A DNA stretch of 64,000 nucleotides from the NCBI RefSeq assembly GCF_030272615.1, contig NC_081405.1, positions 475,358,008 to 475,422,007 on the forward strand, read 5' to 3'. The position numbers and the translations under genes are program-made. Below the pieces are notes generated by a model. It did no database searches, was not told the DNA's origin, and saw only the letters and a program-made list of their open reading frames with translations. Each line of letters starts with the position of its first letter. Within the stretch, counting starts at the first letter, position 1. This document shows, piece after piece, positions 1 through 12,620 of the stretch. This DNA comes from Cryptomeria japonica (taxonomy: Eukaryota; Streptophyta; Pinopsida; Cupressales; Cupressaceae).

Positions 1-46
1 TGGTTTAAGAGATAAACAAGTACATATAAATTTATTAATCACCCAT

Positions 47-642
47 ATGTTTATCAACTCACAATGCAATAATTTTTATATGTTTGATATATCGCAGATC
101 AAACACCACAATGCTATGTGTTGCAATGGTCATAAATTTTGCATCCAAAAGTTGGATGACACGAAGAAAACTTGTGATTCTGGTATAACTGCAGTCTTTG
201 AGGTGATAAATATTTCATCGAGAAATGACATACATCCTCAAGAGTCTCAAAATTGATACTATGGCATTTTGGATGATATACTTGAGTGCGACTTTAATTC
301 CTTCAAATTAGTTTTGTTCATCGTCAAATGGTATAGGCTACGATTGAATAAAAATGATCCTAATAGAACTATTATTGAACATGATAATGGTTTTACAATG
401 GTTAATACAAGGTCATTTGAACCAGTTGGGGATGAGCCCTATGTTCTTCCAAGCCAATGTGAGTAGGTATTTTACTCAAAGGTTCTACATAAACCGGGTT
501 GGTCATTTGTTGTTAGACATGATCCAAGAGGAAGGCTGATAAAGTATAAGGTGATGAAAGAAGAAGATACCGAAGAATTAGAAGATGAAGTAGATGATGA
601 TCATGATCGATAGTTACTCGATGATGATGAAGAAGAAGAAGT

Positions 643-683
<41 letters not shown>

Positions 684-840
684 GTGGTGATGGTGATGGT
701 GATGGTGATGGTGATGGTGATGGGGATGGCGATGGCGATGGCGATGGCAATGGCGATGGCGATGGCGATGGCGATGGTGATGGTGATAGTGATGGTGGTG
801 ATAACAATGACAAAGATGATGATGGTGGTGGTGGTGGTGG

Positions 841-881
<41 letters not shown>

Positions 882-916
882 GTGATGATGATCATGATGG
901 TCATGATGATGAATGA
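47..916 (+). pseudogene. CACTA TNP2-type transposase C-terminus (DUF4216-like), broken
   Basis: A single plus frame runs through this interval and is broken only by stops at 254-256, 464-466 and 611-613 before its terminal stop at 914-916. The middle reads like the DUF4216 domain that ends many plant CACTA (En/Spm) TNP2 transposases: YYGILDDILECDF, then KLVLFIVKW, GFTMV, YVLPSQ, VFYSK and GWSFVV in the usual order. The tail becomes acidic (EEEDTEELEDEVDDD) and continues into an Asp/Gly repeat. The catalytic transposase core would lie upstream, outside the window. The stops mean no full product is made. The family call rests on motif order seen by eye; a search with the in-frame translation would settle it. 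Confidence 0.6.
644..913 (+). repeat. GAT/GGT microsatellite coding an Asp/Gly tract
   Basis: About 270 bases of GAT, GGT and GGC triplets. In the transposase frame it reads as a run of Asp, then alternating Gly-Asp, a short GGGGGG stretch and a second Asp run. Other frames give poly-Met or poly-Ser shadows. Expansion of a triplet repeat at the acidic C-terminus is the likely origin. Confidence 0.85.
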
Positions 917-2046
917 AATGTATGATGTATGTGATTAGTACATTATCTATTTAATATTGATTTCTTGATAGAATTTTTTTTGACTTATATGGTTACATAA
1001 TTAATTCACCGTGTTTTGAATTCTAATTCCATTACATAATTAATCCATGATGCACCTTTTAATGTTTTTATTTCATGTTCCATGACCTCTAGCAGGTCCT
1101 TATAGTAGAATTATGCCACCTCGAGGAGATGGAGATAGGGAGAGTGACTATTTATGTGACATTTTCAAAACTTTGTGTTTATTTATGGAATTTGGATTGT
1201 TTATTATCTATGTGATGGATTACATGTTTATGATGATACATGTGACATTTTTTGAACTTTGTGTTTATTTATAGAATGTGGATTGTTTATTACCTATGTA
1301 ATGGATGGTGATTTATGATACATATGTGATGGATTACATGTTTATGATGACACATATGTGATGCTAATTATGATGCTCAATTACATATATGATGATACAT
1401 CATGTGATGCTTATGATGCTTATGATACATATATATTTATTGTTTATCAACTTACAAATGTAATGCTTATGATGCTCAATTGATGGTTTTGATTTTATGA
1501 TAAGTCCCTATGTGATAATGTCACCCTTGGTGGGAACAGGTCATTGACTACAGACATTGTCAACCATTTAGTTGAGGATCCTGTATAGTCTACATAAAGT
1601 AAAGGTAAGGAATTAAAAAATTTACAATGATTATGATGACAACATCTTTTTTTAATTTAATACTCTTTTCGTCTACAAAGTTCATGTTGTTCATGTTGTG
1701 TACTATGTAATTTTTAGCTAACATAAGATAATAGAATTACATGTGCAAGAACCTGAACCCCTTTGACGAGGATCCTGCACAGTCTCATGGATCAACAGGT
1801 ATAACTAGTCAATACACCCTATAGAAATGGTTTATTTTTAAAAAATTACTTGGAAAACAAACTTCCTTAGTTTTTTAAACCTCGACATTAGCAGCAAATC
1901 TAATACAGTTATCAACACTTGAGGCCCCAGTTGGACTTATTCAAATTTTAATCTCAACATCAACTTTAGGGCTGACTTCTTCATCAACATTACACTCATT
2001 TTCAAAATATATCTCTCATTACCAACTAACTCTCTCATTTGATGGA
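917..2046. other. AT-rich interval without a recognisable gene
   Basis: Contains repeated short phrases such as 'gatgatacatgtgac' and 'atgtgatggattacatg' at 1,190-1,450, suggesting degenerate short tandem duplication within an element interior or intron. I see no domain, LTR end or RNA gene. A short plus ORF follows at 2047-2271 (Ser-rich, then basic); it may be an exon of the neighbouring element but I do not recognise it. Confidence 0.4.
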
Positions 2047-2349
2047 TTGCAGGTACCACCAAATAGGTATTTCTCAGATGTGTCTTCCTCAAGTGAGGGA
2101 AATGCAGTAATAGAAAATGAAAGTGAGACATGTAGTAGGTCTACAATAGGGAGATCAACTAGAGGTCAAAAGATTAGAAGAAAATTCAATAAATGCATGA
2201 AATTTTTCCTTTCTCAAGGGGGTCATGTTCTTATGATGATGAGACCAAAGGTGACATTGAGGTGCCCTTGAGATACAAGCATCTACAAAAACAATGGGTA
2301 CCCAAGTAACTTCCTCCAATAAACACCGATTTTTGTGTTAATGATAGGA

Positions 2350-2828
2350 TATATATATCGCATTACACCTTCGTCATTACATGGTTTGGACCTATTTTCC
2401 ATGGATGGCGTAAAGGTGTGTTACAACAAAGTTGTTGAATCGACGAAGTTTGTCGGACCTTTTTACAATTACAATAATTGGATGTAGATTATTCAATATA
2501 AAAAAGTATGCATAGCTATGCATTGTCAGCAAATTATATACAATAGAAAGATAATGATCAAAGTAAATGAGTGGTTGTATACATTGATGGAAGGCCAAAA
2601 GCAACAGGAAATATTATAGGTTTTAAAAATAGTACGCGACCTGGGTCAACTAATAAACAACCCAATTGCATATTTGAGGCGCACGACAGAAATCATGTAT
2701 TCATATGTGCAATAAAATCAATAAGTGTATGGGAAGAGCTTCTAATCGATTACAATTTGAATCATATAGATACAAACAAAGTTACTATCATGGGGGTGGT
2801 ACATACTATATACCATTTAAATTAACCA
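2350..2828 (+). pseudogene. SET-domain-like fragment inside the CACTA region
   Basis: Two plus-strand pieces in different frames read together like a SET (lysine methyltransferase) domain. The first (about 2,350-2,490) gives GLDLFSMDGVKV, matching the glycine-rich SET opening. After a frame change and several stops the second (2,571-2,828) gives GNIIGFKNSTRPGSTNKQPN, matching the central N-x-S/C-x-PN motif, then FICAIKSI and EELLIDYNLN, matching the GEEL-x-x-DY motif. SET enzymes methylate protein lysines; no activity is expected here because of the frameshift, the stops and the replacement of the usual glycine by Trp in VWEELL. Its place between TNP2-like and En/Spm-like pieces suggests it belongs to the element. 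The call is from motifs only. Confidence 0.5.
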
Positions 2829-2936
2829 ACCTCCAATTAATGACTCCAATATACCATTTTATTATGAAGTTTTTTTGCTAAGTCAATTGGTTTAATTTTG
2901 CTAACATTTTTAATTTTTTCTTTGTCACAGGGTGAC

Positions 2937-5812
2937 ATGGATCCATCACATAGCACAGACAGGGATGTCGGTCATGACACTTCTACCGAGTAGGTAAACC
3001 TCATTGTAATTGTACAAATTAGATAGAAGCAAACTGTTACATTATTATGTTCTTTTTTTGAGTGTTTTAGATGAATTTTGTAATTGTTAATGATATTCTT
3101 GACATAGACGGATGTTCAAGGAAAGGGAAAGGGAGTTGCAGTACCTAAGCACCTCTCTAGGGATGTGGACTCAACAGGATTAAGTGATGATGACCCTGGA
3201 AATTCCACAAACCCTATGGAATTGATAAAAAAGTCTCTCAGAAAAATTAGTAGAGAGATTGTTGCTTTAGCATCCATGGATCCTCAGACTGATGAGATAT
3301 GAGAGAAGGTGCAAGTATTGATGCAAACAACACAAAACTTGCAAGTAAACAGTAATGAAAGCTTTAATTATAACAAAATTTCAATAATGGTTTATATTTT
3401 ATTCTCTTTTATGTCATTAACTAAAATATGTATGTGTTGTTTTTACAACAATTTTTGCATGCTCATTGAACTGGTGGTCATGATCAGGGTGTTGTAGGTA
3501 CTTCAGGTGATGACGATTTTCTTGGCTTATCACTTTGAGTACCCAAATATATCATACTTGATACTGTCAATGTTCATAATAAAGGTTCATCCTTGTTTAC
3601 CAATTCTTGCACTTTTCATATATTTAATGTATTATTCTTCAAGTGTTGTCAATGTTCTTGAAGAAATGTCATCAGTGCCTCATTAGAGGTTAGCCTCACC
3701 TGTTTTACCGACTGCAATGTTGGCAACATGTAGCATACAGACATCCTCTACTGCATGTCATATTGGCCCGCCCACTATTGTTAGATCCATCTTTTGCTCT
3801 ATCATCTGTTATGTGTTTATTTCCCTTCAAGCATTCTTTCTTGGGGGCATTTCATAGTGGATTCATTTTCTACAGTAGGAGATGCACATGAGGATGCGCC
3901 AAAGGTGACTACTACTGATAACATACCATCATTTCCTAGATCTTCTTGTATTGCTAGTATGGGAACATTGTTGGTGAGCAGCAAAGAAATGGTTCCCTTA
4001 AAGAAACATAAGGTTCCAAGTACTTTAAAATTATTATTATATAGTCTAATTGTAATTTACTTTCTAATCACTCATTTTGGACTAATGATCCCATGATTTT
4101 TTTGTAGGAAATGATATTTTTTATAAAAATCTTAGTGACATTGCATTGCGGATATTTGGGCCCACCATACGTAAAAGATGGTACATCATATGTGAACTAA
4201 CCCTAATCCACTATTTTGATTTCATATCATTGCTAGAATAGTTTTCCTTTGATCCATTTCTTGAACTATAATAATGTAGCTTCAGTTCATTTCTGAATCT
4301 AACAGGTTTGTTTTTTCTTTAAAAGGTGGAATGACCAAGAAAACAGGTTAAAAGATGAGTTGACAAACCATATGGTTGAGTGGTTTGGAAATGACACCTT
4401 TGACAAAACCAAGCTCCTTGAAAAAGTTGGCACATATCTAAAGTATGCGAGGGACCAATATAGGACCCATTTAGAGAAGAACCTAAAGTATGAGTGTCCC
4501 CCCATGATTCCAGAGAGGGAGTGGAAGGACTTGATTTTGGATGCCAAGGAGAGAATTGAAAGGAAAAAAGGAAATGCACCACCAGATGCCAAAAGAAGGT
4601 ACGGGATACTATTAAGAATGTAATTATGTACTAATAAATTACTATTTTTATTTATATAATCTAATATATTTCAAACTTTTCATAGACTGAGTGACACGTC
4701 AAAGGCAACCAAGGCAAGACAAGAAAAAAATGGGCAACACAAACTCGGCTCTGGTGGTTATATGAAACTTGTCACACGAATTGTAAGTATCTATAGATGA
4801 AATATTGCATCAAAATATTTATATGCAAACGATTTTTTTTTAATCAAACAATGCAAGCAAATTTCATGATACCAAGCAAAAATGCAGGGCTCTAAATTCA
4901 ATAGAGTTCCCACAGAAGATGACAAGAGAATTGCCTACCAGCAAGGCTATATAGTCATGGCTAATCAGCTATGAGAATTGAGTGGGCAAACACAATATTC
5001 TAGTGCGTCTATCACACAAGTAAATATGCTAAATGAAAATTGTTTCAAATTGAATACTTTACCAATAATCTTATTGATGTTGAGTTCCAACATAAACTGA
5101 CTATATTTATTTTAAATAAGAAAGCAATGATAACAATATGCATGACATTGGAATGCAACCTGCTAATCGTGAAACACCACCTACAAATGAAGGTCCGTAT
5201 GTGCATCCCAGTAGTGGAGCTATTCATTTGCTATTCAAATTTATTTATGTAATTATTAATACAATTAAACATCTTAAGTTGTAATTAGAGTAGTATTTAA
5301 TGTAACCTATTTTGTTAATATTTTAGAGCATGTAGTCGGTGGTGACCAAGTGGAGCATGATCTGGGTACAAAACATCAGGAACATGATGTTCCCCAATTA
5401 GGTATAGAGGACCACTGTTATTCCTTTAAAAAAATATAATTGCAATTGGTGTTCAACATTAATGTAACCTTTAGTATTTCAACTCTAGATGATCTAGAGG
5501 GTGTTCATCATGTTGAGGTTGAGGCTAGACAAAATGATGTAGCCCCATCAGGTAAAGAGTGCAACAATTATGTTCTCTAAATTAATGAAATACTTATAAA
5601 AATAATAAAAAAATGTTTTGAATTTAACCCATTTCTTTGTTATTGCAGAGGACCCCCCTTCGCTTTAGTGTCCTCGTCCCCAGTATAGGACTAGGCATAC
5701 ATAGAGATCATGAGCAAAGGGCAGAACAACTGAAGAGGGGGGAAATGATGAAGAAAATAATGTTCCACTTAGTCTTTTCATAGCTTCAAAGAAAAAAGAA
5801 AAAAATAAATGA
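2937..5812 (+). pseudogene. Multi-exon Ptta/En/Spm (Transposase_24)-like gene remnant
   Basis: A series of short plus-strand coding blocks is separated by AT-rich gaps with readable splice signals: acceptor before the ATG at 2937; block 3107-3345 between an AG and GTAAAC; block 4326-4600 ending at GGTACG; block 4685-4781 followed by GTAAGT; blocks near 4888-5020, 5325-5400, 5490-5551 and 5649 onward. The 4326-5020 blocks read RWNDQENRLKDEL, PPMIPEREWKDLI, then a basic KATKARQEKN segment and GSGGYMKLV, the order seen in the plant Ptta/En/Spm transposase domain (PF03004), a usual CACTA partner of TNP2. A few in-frame stops (for example in the 3107 and 4888 blocks) show decay. Exon limits are read by eye and may be off by several bases; the exact 5' end is uncertain. 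Confidence 0.45.
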
Positions 5813-6757
5813 TTGTAATCTACCTTATTTGATGATGACTGATTTTTATGTGTTAATGAATGTAATTATGTGCTAATGAATGGTTATGAATGATATGTGT
5901 TAATGAACATTATGTGATATTAATGAATGAATGTTATAGTTTATTAATGGTAGAAAGAATGAATGAATGAATGTTAGATGTTAATGGGGAATTTAGAGTG
6001 ATGTTGGGGGGGAGGGGCCAAATGAGCTTCCACATTCACGTGGTTGGCCCTATTAAGTAGAGAATATTAAACTATTATAAAAACCAAGCGAAGCTTAATA
6101 AGATAACACACTTTTCAATATTTCATTATGTTGCACAATTAATCTTATTGAATAATGTATATTGAATCTTAATTGCAGGGTCCAACAGAGCCAACACGAA
6201 CAACAACACCACAAGTTGATGGGTATAATGGACTCCCATATTGTCTTGTATGTACACTAATAGTATGAGTTGCTTCTAGTGTTGATATCCATGGAGGGAC
6301 TGCAAAAGTTATAAATATGCCTCATCCTTGTAAGTTTTTTTATTACTTGTCATTTTCTTTAGCATTTTGTTACTTCATGAATGAGATGTTTTTAGATGTA
6401 TATTCCATGAATACCTCTCTCTTGTATGCTTAATGATCGATGTGTCTTCAACATGTGCACTCCATGAGAACCTTTCTCATATATGCTTGTACCTTATGTG
6501 TATTTATGTATTACTTCATGGTTTACATGTATGATTCATGTCTTGCATGTATTCATATGTATGGTTTGTGCTTTACATAGCTCCTTCATGCCTTGTAGTC
6601 TTCTCAAAATATTGCAAAATCATCAACAAGAAAAGGAGTAGTAGAGGCTACATACCAAAATAAATTAGATCTCCTCCTTTATTTCCTCACTTTCTTCCCT
6701 ATTTTCTTCCTCCCTTCTTTATCACTTCCCTTTAACTTTATTTTACCTTGATATAAC
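5813..6757. other. Non-coding interval after the CACTA-like region
   Basis: AT-rich, with a short GAAT repeat (about 5,945-5,972). A weak open stretch near 6,180-6,240 has an acceptor-like CAG before it and could be one more exon, but I cannot place it. No RNA gene or LTR boundary is clear. Confidence 0.35.
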
Positions 6758-7183
6758 TGTATACACCTAAAAATGGTCTGAAGATAATTAATTGAATAAG
6801 CAATTATTTAATTAATCTCTCCTTCCCAATTTAATTAAATTCACTAAGCAATTTGATTAAATCTTTCATTCATCTACTTATTAATAAATCTAAGTATTTA
6901 TTAAATAGGTTCATTTCATTTCATCCCCTTTAATTAATTAATTCAAATTAATTAATTCCCCCCATCCAAGTTTATTTCTTCTAAATCCCCTAATTAATTA
7001 AAACAAATCAATTATGAGTTGTTGAGATTAATTATCCTTTTCATATTATTTGAATTTTTAAATTCAAATTCTCCTAACTTCTACCACTCCTAAACCTAAC
7101 CATTCCTAAACCTAACCCATTCTACCTACCACCATGTCCCCTTTCATCATACTCACCACTTTTTATTTTAAAATTTAAAATCA
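6758..7183 (+). mobile_element. Probable 5' part of a gypsy-type LTR
   Basis: Begins TGTATACACC and runs through dense TAATTAATT blocks into C-rich sequence (TCCTAACTT, CTAACCCATTC). The same succession recurs at 30,297-30,730, so this looks like a truncated LTR of the same family. No matching end, primer site or target duplication is seen. Confidence 0.3.
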
Positions 7184-9969
7184 GCATCCGCCTCATTTCT
7201 AATGTTGGTAAGGTTCACTATTTTTAAAAGAGTATTAGATAAAAGATTTGATGGAACAAAATTGACAAAGGAAAAGAATAACAACATTATATTTTAGATG
7301 TTAAATATTTTTTAATATATATTTTCTATATGATAATTAATGTTTTGGGAGTAGTTAAGGATAAGGAGATCATTCTTCTATTTGATAGTCTATCTCCATC
7401 CTTATGTTATATTGTACTTTTGTTCTAGGAAAGATTTTGATCTTTTGCAATTAGTGTGGGTTTTTTAAGGCGACTCTTTATATGTCCTAAAATTGTATGA
7501 GCCTAATAACTTCTACTCTTGTTGATAGCTTGGTGGCTGTGAATAATGGCTCCTTCAAAGAAGCGTGATCCTTGTAATTTTGGCCTTTCTTGTAATTTTG
7601 GCCTTCCATGATGTGAAAAGAGGTTATGTTATGAATAATGGTCTAGATGATTTAGTTATTTCTTATTATGTTGAGTATGAGTAAATTTGCGCTTCCTTGG
7701 CTATGGTCACTATTTTCTACTAACTATTGTGATTTAGTGTGATTTGAGCATGGACTTCAAGTAATCAAGAGGGTGGAAACAATCTTCAAGTGTTAGGGGG
7801 TATGCGGCCTTGACCAAGGGATGAAAGTATTGGGAAAGTACAATGATTCATGGGTAGATCAATGTCTCATTCACCTATTAATTCCTAGAAACATTCTCAA
7901 ATAAACAAGCAAAGAGGTATGTTGAGTGCATATATACTTTTTATGTTTCCATGACATAAGTAAGATATCAAACATGTAACTTAGATTGATTTTCAATTTC
8001 ATTCATAAATATTAGATCTTCCTTGTTGATTTCTGAATGCATAATGTCTCGTTGATTTCAATATCTTTATTGCAAGTACTCTTTTCAGCATGAAACTCCA
8101 CTCATTGAGGTCTCTTACTAAATGCAAGTTAGTTATCCTATCAATGATGATACATTTTACATGCATTTTATGGGGAAATATTATTAATAGCTATGGTTGG
8201 GTTGTTCATTGTTTTGTGAAAATATATACAAGTAGATTGGGACATTAGAGTTATAAACATTGTAAATTGTGTTTGAGATCATTGTCCTAATTATGACAAT
8301 TAATCACAATTAGCCCAAGGCCACACCAACACCGTTGTGACACCAAGGTTTGTGCATATTTGTGTAAGGGCTACTCTTAGGACATTTCATTACCATTACA
8401 TATCCACACCTGGGGTTTCCAAACATAAGTTGTTTGAGTAGGCAGTATCACTGGTAAAATTGGGATTGTCACAATTGGTACCCTTAGGACAGTCATTAAT
8501 ATTTGGTCTATGGCACTTTTTTATGGCTTCTAAATGCTTATATGGGGTGTGTAGGGGTCCCACACATCTCTTCTAACATTCCATCCAAGGCACTTCGCTC
8601 TCACCTATCTTATATTCCACTTTCTCTATGCTGCTATCCCAGAGGTCCAATACATGAAGAATATCAGACCAATCAATCAAATCTAGCGTGTGTCTTAGAG
8701 GTTTTGGAGACCTGCAAGAAAGAGAAATGAAAATACATATTTACAAGAGCCTTTCCAACTAGTGGTGTGAGTTTTTAACGATGAAAAGGCCAAAAATACA
8801 TTTTTTTCCCACTCATTGGAAACCCTAGTGAGTGTTTGATAGTTTTTGGAAAAATAGTGATATCTTCTTCAAATTTCAATGGATATCAATGCTAAAAAAG
8901 ATGAAATGAAGGTAATTAACTTCTCTACCATATCCAATTTAATTCTAATGAAAATATGTTGAATTTCACAATTAAAAATAATGAGAATCAGACTGAAACA
9001 TTTTTGTATGAACAAAAATCTCCAACTTCATTTAGTAAAACTTTCAAAATTCAACAAGACAAACTTGGGTGGTGTGAAAAAGGCCTATTTATGCCCATTC
9101 AAGTGGGTTAAAATCTAAAACCTCTAGAAACCAACCTCCCAACCAAATTTTAAAAAGTTGTCATGACAATAATGACAACTTTTTACAATTTTTACAAATT
9201 TTGCCTAATGGACCTCAAACTTTCCCAATTAGGTCTAAATACATCATAATAGCCTCAAATGGCCTTATTTTACATGAAATAACACACACACAAAAAAAAA
9301 AAAAAATCTCAAATTTTGACCATTTTGGCCAAACCTAGGTCCCTAGGGTGCTCCCGCACCATCAAACCATGCGAATTAGCAAAAACAAATGTGCTTTGTA
9401 AGTTTTAATGAGAGGAGATATAAATATTTCTACCTCTCAATAAATAAAAAAATACCATAAATCTCATTATTGATAAGAAAGTGTTCAGTGGTTCATAGAG
9501 TTCCCCCAAACCCTTCAACAAATAAATTTAACAATCTCCCCATTGGCCTATCCTCAAGTGACAAACATAATAGACAAGTTGAGAAACCATTCTATACTGT
9601 GAAATCAAAATGCATACCTTTTGCATTGGTGAGATGTAAAATTGGGCTTGTAAAATGTTTTGCAAAACCATCCCATGTTTTCACCTTTATTTATTTTGTG
9701 AATTGGAGCTTGGTCTAGGAGGTTAGACAAGTTGTTTTGTAGGTTGTAGCAGTAATAAAGTGCTAGAGGAATTTAGAGAGAAGTATTCTTGTAACCCATT
9801 TGAAGGAATAACACAAGAATTGTTCTCTTTGGGGTGGTTTTTTTCTCACAAGGGTTTCACCATGCCAATAACATTTTCTTGAAAGATTCTAAAGCCTTTT
9901 TAACAAACCCATCCTATGATTATCTTGCAATCGTAACATTTCATGAGGTGACAATAGCTATGAGTTTTA
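7184..9969. other. Long interval without recognisable genes
   Basis: About 2.8 kb of AT-rich sequence. The longest open frame (8,503-8,730, plus) shows no domain. A poly(A) run lies at 9,292-9,306. I see no LTR, terminal repeat or RNA gene. Confidence 0.4.
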
Positions 9970-10530
9970 ATGGATGCTTTCATTAAAGGAGTTTCTGCAT
10001 ATCCTTCCTCAATTGTGTAAACTACTTTATGTAAAACTCCATTGGATTTATATCTTAATACTGAAATCTAAACTTAATTATTATTATAATGACATCAAGA
10101 AAACAATAAGGTTAAGAAAAATCGAAGCCAAGCAAAACCTTAGACAAAATACCTTTGGTGATTAGAAGTGAAAGAAATGATTGAAATATTACAAACAGCC
10201 ATTTAACCTATGATATGGTATGATTATCGATGGAGTCCACTACCATTTAACTTGTGTAGTGGATTCCATCGATAATCATCCCATATCATAGGTTAAATGG
10301 TTGTTTGTAATATTTCAATTATTTCTTTCACTTCTAATCACCAAAGGTCTTTTATGTAAGGCTTTTCTTGGCTTTGATTTTTATTTACCTTATTGTTTAC
10401 TTGATGTCATTATAATAATAATTAAGTTTAGATTTCAGTCTTAAGATATAAATCCAATGGAGTTTTACATAAAGTAGTTTACACAATTGAGAAAGGATAT
10501 GCAACAACTCCTTTAATGAAAGCATCCATA
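9970..10530. repeat. Foldback element: 273-bp inverted arms, 14-bp loop
   Basis: The left arm (9,970-10,242) reads almost exactly as the reverse complement of the right arm (10,257-10,530); the loop is 10,243-10,256. Outer ends pair as ATGGATGCTTTCATTAAAGG and its complement; inner ends as ATCGATGGAGTCCACTA with one mismatch. Differences between the arms are scattered substitutions and small indels. It resembles a foldback transposon or a large MITE. No obvious target duplication is seen. Confidence 0.85.
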
Positions 10531-11782
10531 TACCCTTGTCAATATCTTCCCACTAATTATAGTGATCATGGGGGAAAGATATAAACAATGGAGTGTAGGC
10601 CATGGTTCAATAGTCGGGCAAACTTCATCACTTTTATCTACCCATTGATAAAAATCCCTTTCAAGGGCTCCTTAGGGACCAATTCATTCTGCATAGATTG
10701 ATTATATGTAGAAACCCTAGAATTGGCAAGAGATCGTGTTTGTCACATGATCCTTGTACTCATGTTAGCATGCTCACCGGTATATATAAATTGAGATAAA
10801 TTAATAGAGCTAACAAATAGAAATTGAAGATAGTTGAGAGACATGATAGGCAAAGAAAATAACTTTCAAGACATTATTGTAAGTTTGTAAGTATGATAGT
10901 AGTTCTTTATAAATTTAACATTCTTCCACTATTTTGTTAATTGTTATTTAATTTCAGTCTACCTGTAGTATTGTTGGTGTGTAGATATGTTTCACTCTAA
11001 TACTTGATCAAGCACAATCATCTTGTGATTATGAGAAATAAGTATAAGATCTTCAATAGGTTCTTTTCATTCACTTTTCTAGGGAGAAGCAAAATAAACA
11101 AATATGCTTTAGAAGATATAGAAATGAACTTAATATAAGGAAATGGCCAAAAGGTCATTCCCTGGATAACAATAATCAATAAATCCATAACATAAGAATT
11201 CACAAATTAAAAATTCACAAGTGTTTCAATTCACAATGACAATGGTTTCATATGCCATCCTTTATGGGTACCCTTGGACACACTTATTGGCCACTAGACT
11301 TTGATCACCCTTTCAAGGCTTGATCCAACATTACAAGGTAGTATAAACATCATGGTAAACTAGTCTTGGGCTTGTGACACCATAACAACTACAAATTAGT
11401 GGATCTCAACAATGCTACAAATACTATCATTGATGGTTACTAGTCCTTTACAATTAGGACTGTCAATGTCGATGGCCAAAGGCCAAATCAACACATCTAT
11501 GCCTTTAAAAAAAAACCCTTGAAATTGACTTACAAAACCTACACAAGAACTAGGACCAGTCTCTTGGACTTCCAAACTCCCAAACCCTCCAACAAGACTT
11601 TGTTTTGTAACAATGACACAAGTAATTTAAATTTGTCACAGTTTGTCCTTCTAGGATAGTCAATAGTGCTTGTGTTCTTCCTTTACAATATGATCTCCAA
11701 CCTTGTTGATTGGATGCATAAGGCCCCCAACCATCTCTCTATCACCAAACATAAGGTGAATTAATCAAATTTATTTTTATTT
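10531..11782. other. Interval without recognisable genes
   Basis: AT-rich sequence; short frames only. I find no domain, LTR end or RNA gene. Confidence 0.4.
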
Positions 11783-12620
11783 TTAAAAATAAATAGCCAT
11801 CAGAATTCCGACGACAACTAAACTTTGCACTGATGACCAAACCAGCAGACCAACAACATTCTCGTCGGTGCAAAGTTTCTGGTTGCAATTGGAATTCCGA
11901 TGCCAACTAAAGAAAAATCCAATGAGGATGTTGTATTTCCAATGATAGTTCCTTGTCAGATGGTCATCGATGCATATTACTAGGGGAGCGTCGGAATTCC
12001 GACGGCCATCCGATGATATTTTTGGCCAGAGGAGCAATCATGACCACCACCAAAATTTCATGATGTTGTCAAAATTCTGACATTTAATGGAATCATACCA
12101 TTTGGTGTCATCCGGAATAGGAACTATCAGGTGGATCTGGAGGAGAAACTTTGCAGCGAGCTCCACTCGAAAGTAATGAGATGACAACATCATGGTTCTT
12201 AGATCATCAATAAGCGGGTGCCAGGTCACCTCCTCACCAGAAGTGATGAAATGCCTCAAATCCAACATTAGAGGTAGGCCTCTAAAAGGGATGTGGTATG
12301 CCACAACAACCTCAAAACCCCCAAGATAATCCTGACAAAAGAGTGCTTTAGTGAGCTCCGAGGTCAGAAGCCCAGTCATTCCAGAAACTAGCAGTGAAGC
12401 CATGAAACGCAAACAAATGTTCGTGTTTACACGGTATTGGTCCATGTTGTCTAGAAAGTCCTCTCCAAGAACCCATTTGATAGTGGTGATGATCAAGGGA
12501 TACTTCTGCCTTGTCATCCTCTACAGCCTTCGGTTAGAAATATTTTCGAGGAAAGCGACCTGAGCCTTACTGCTAACGAGCCTAATGGGGGTATCCATTT
12601 CCTGAATAAGCTCCATCATT
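11783..12620 (-). pseudogene. Unrecognised minus-strand ORF, decayed
   Basis: One minus frame extends from about 12,620 down to 11,783 with an internal stop near 12,520 and another at 12,038. The best part (12,038-12,517, 159 codons) has ordinary globular composition (FLDNMDQYRVNT, FLLQIHLIVPIPDD) with no motif I know. Its 3' part, below 12,038, runs through a hairpin-rich stretch with repeated GGAATTCCGA, so that portion is probably not true coding sequence. It could be a captured host-gene fragment or part of an element ORF. Nothing in the context fixes a function. Confidence 0.35.
11799..12004. repeat. Small hairpin and GGAATTCC palindromes
   Basis: AAACTTTGCAC (11,820-11,830) pairs with GTGCAAAGTTT (about 11,866-11,876), and the flanks also pair imperfectly, giving a stem-loop over about 11,799-11,902. 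A perfect 16-bp palindrome, CGTCGGAATTCCGACG, sits at 11,989-12,004. The GAATTCCGA core occurs three times. Possibly the remains of a MITE. Confidence 0.55.

Noticed and set aside
594-938. Open frames of poly-Met, Ser-Pro or Ile over the GAT repeat
   Set aside because: They are alternative frames of a triplet microsatellite; only the Asp/Gly frame continues from a recognisable domain.
8503-8730. 75-codon ORF as a small gene
   Set aside because: No domain, no start context and no neighbouring gene structure.
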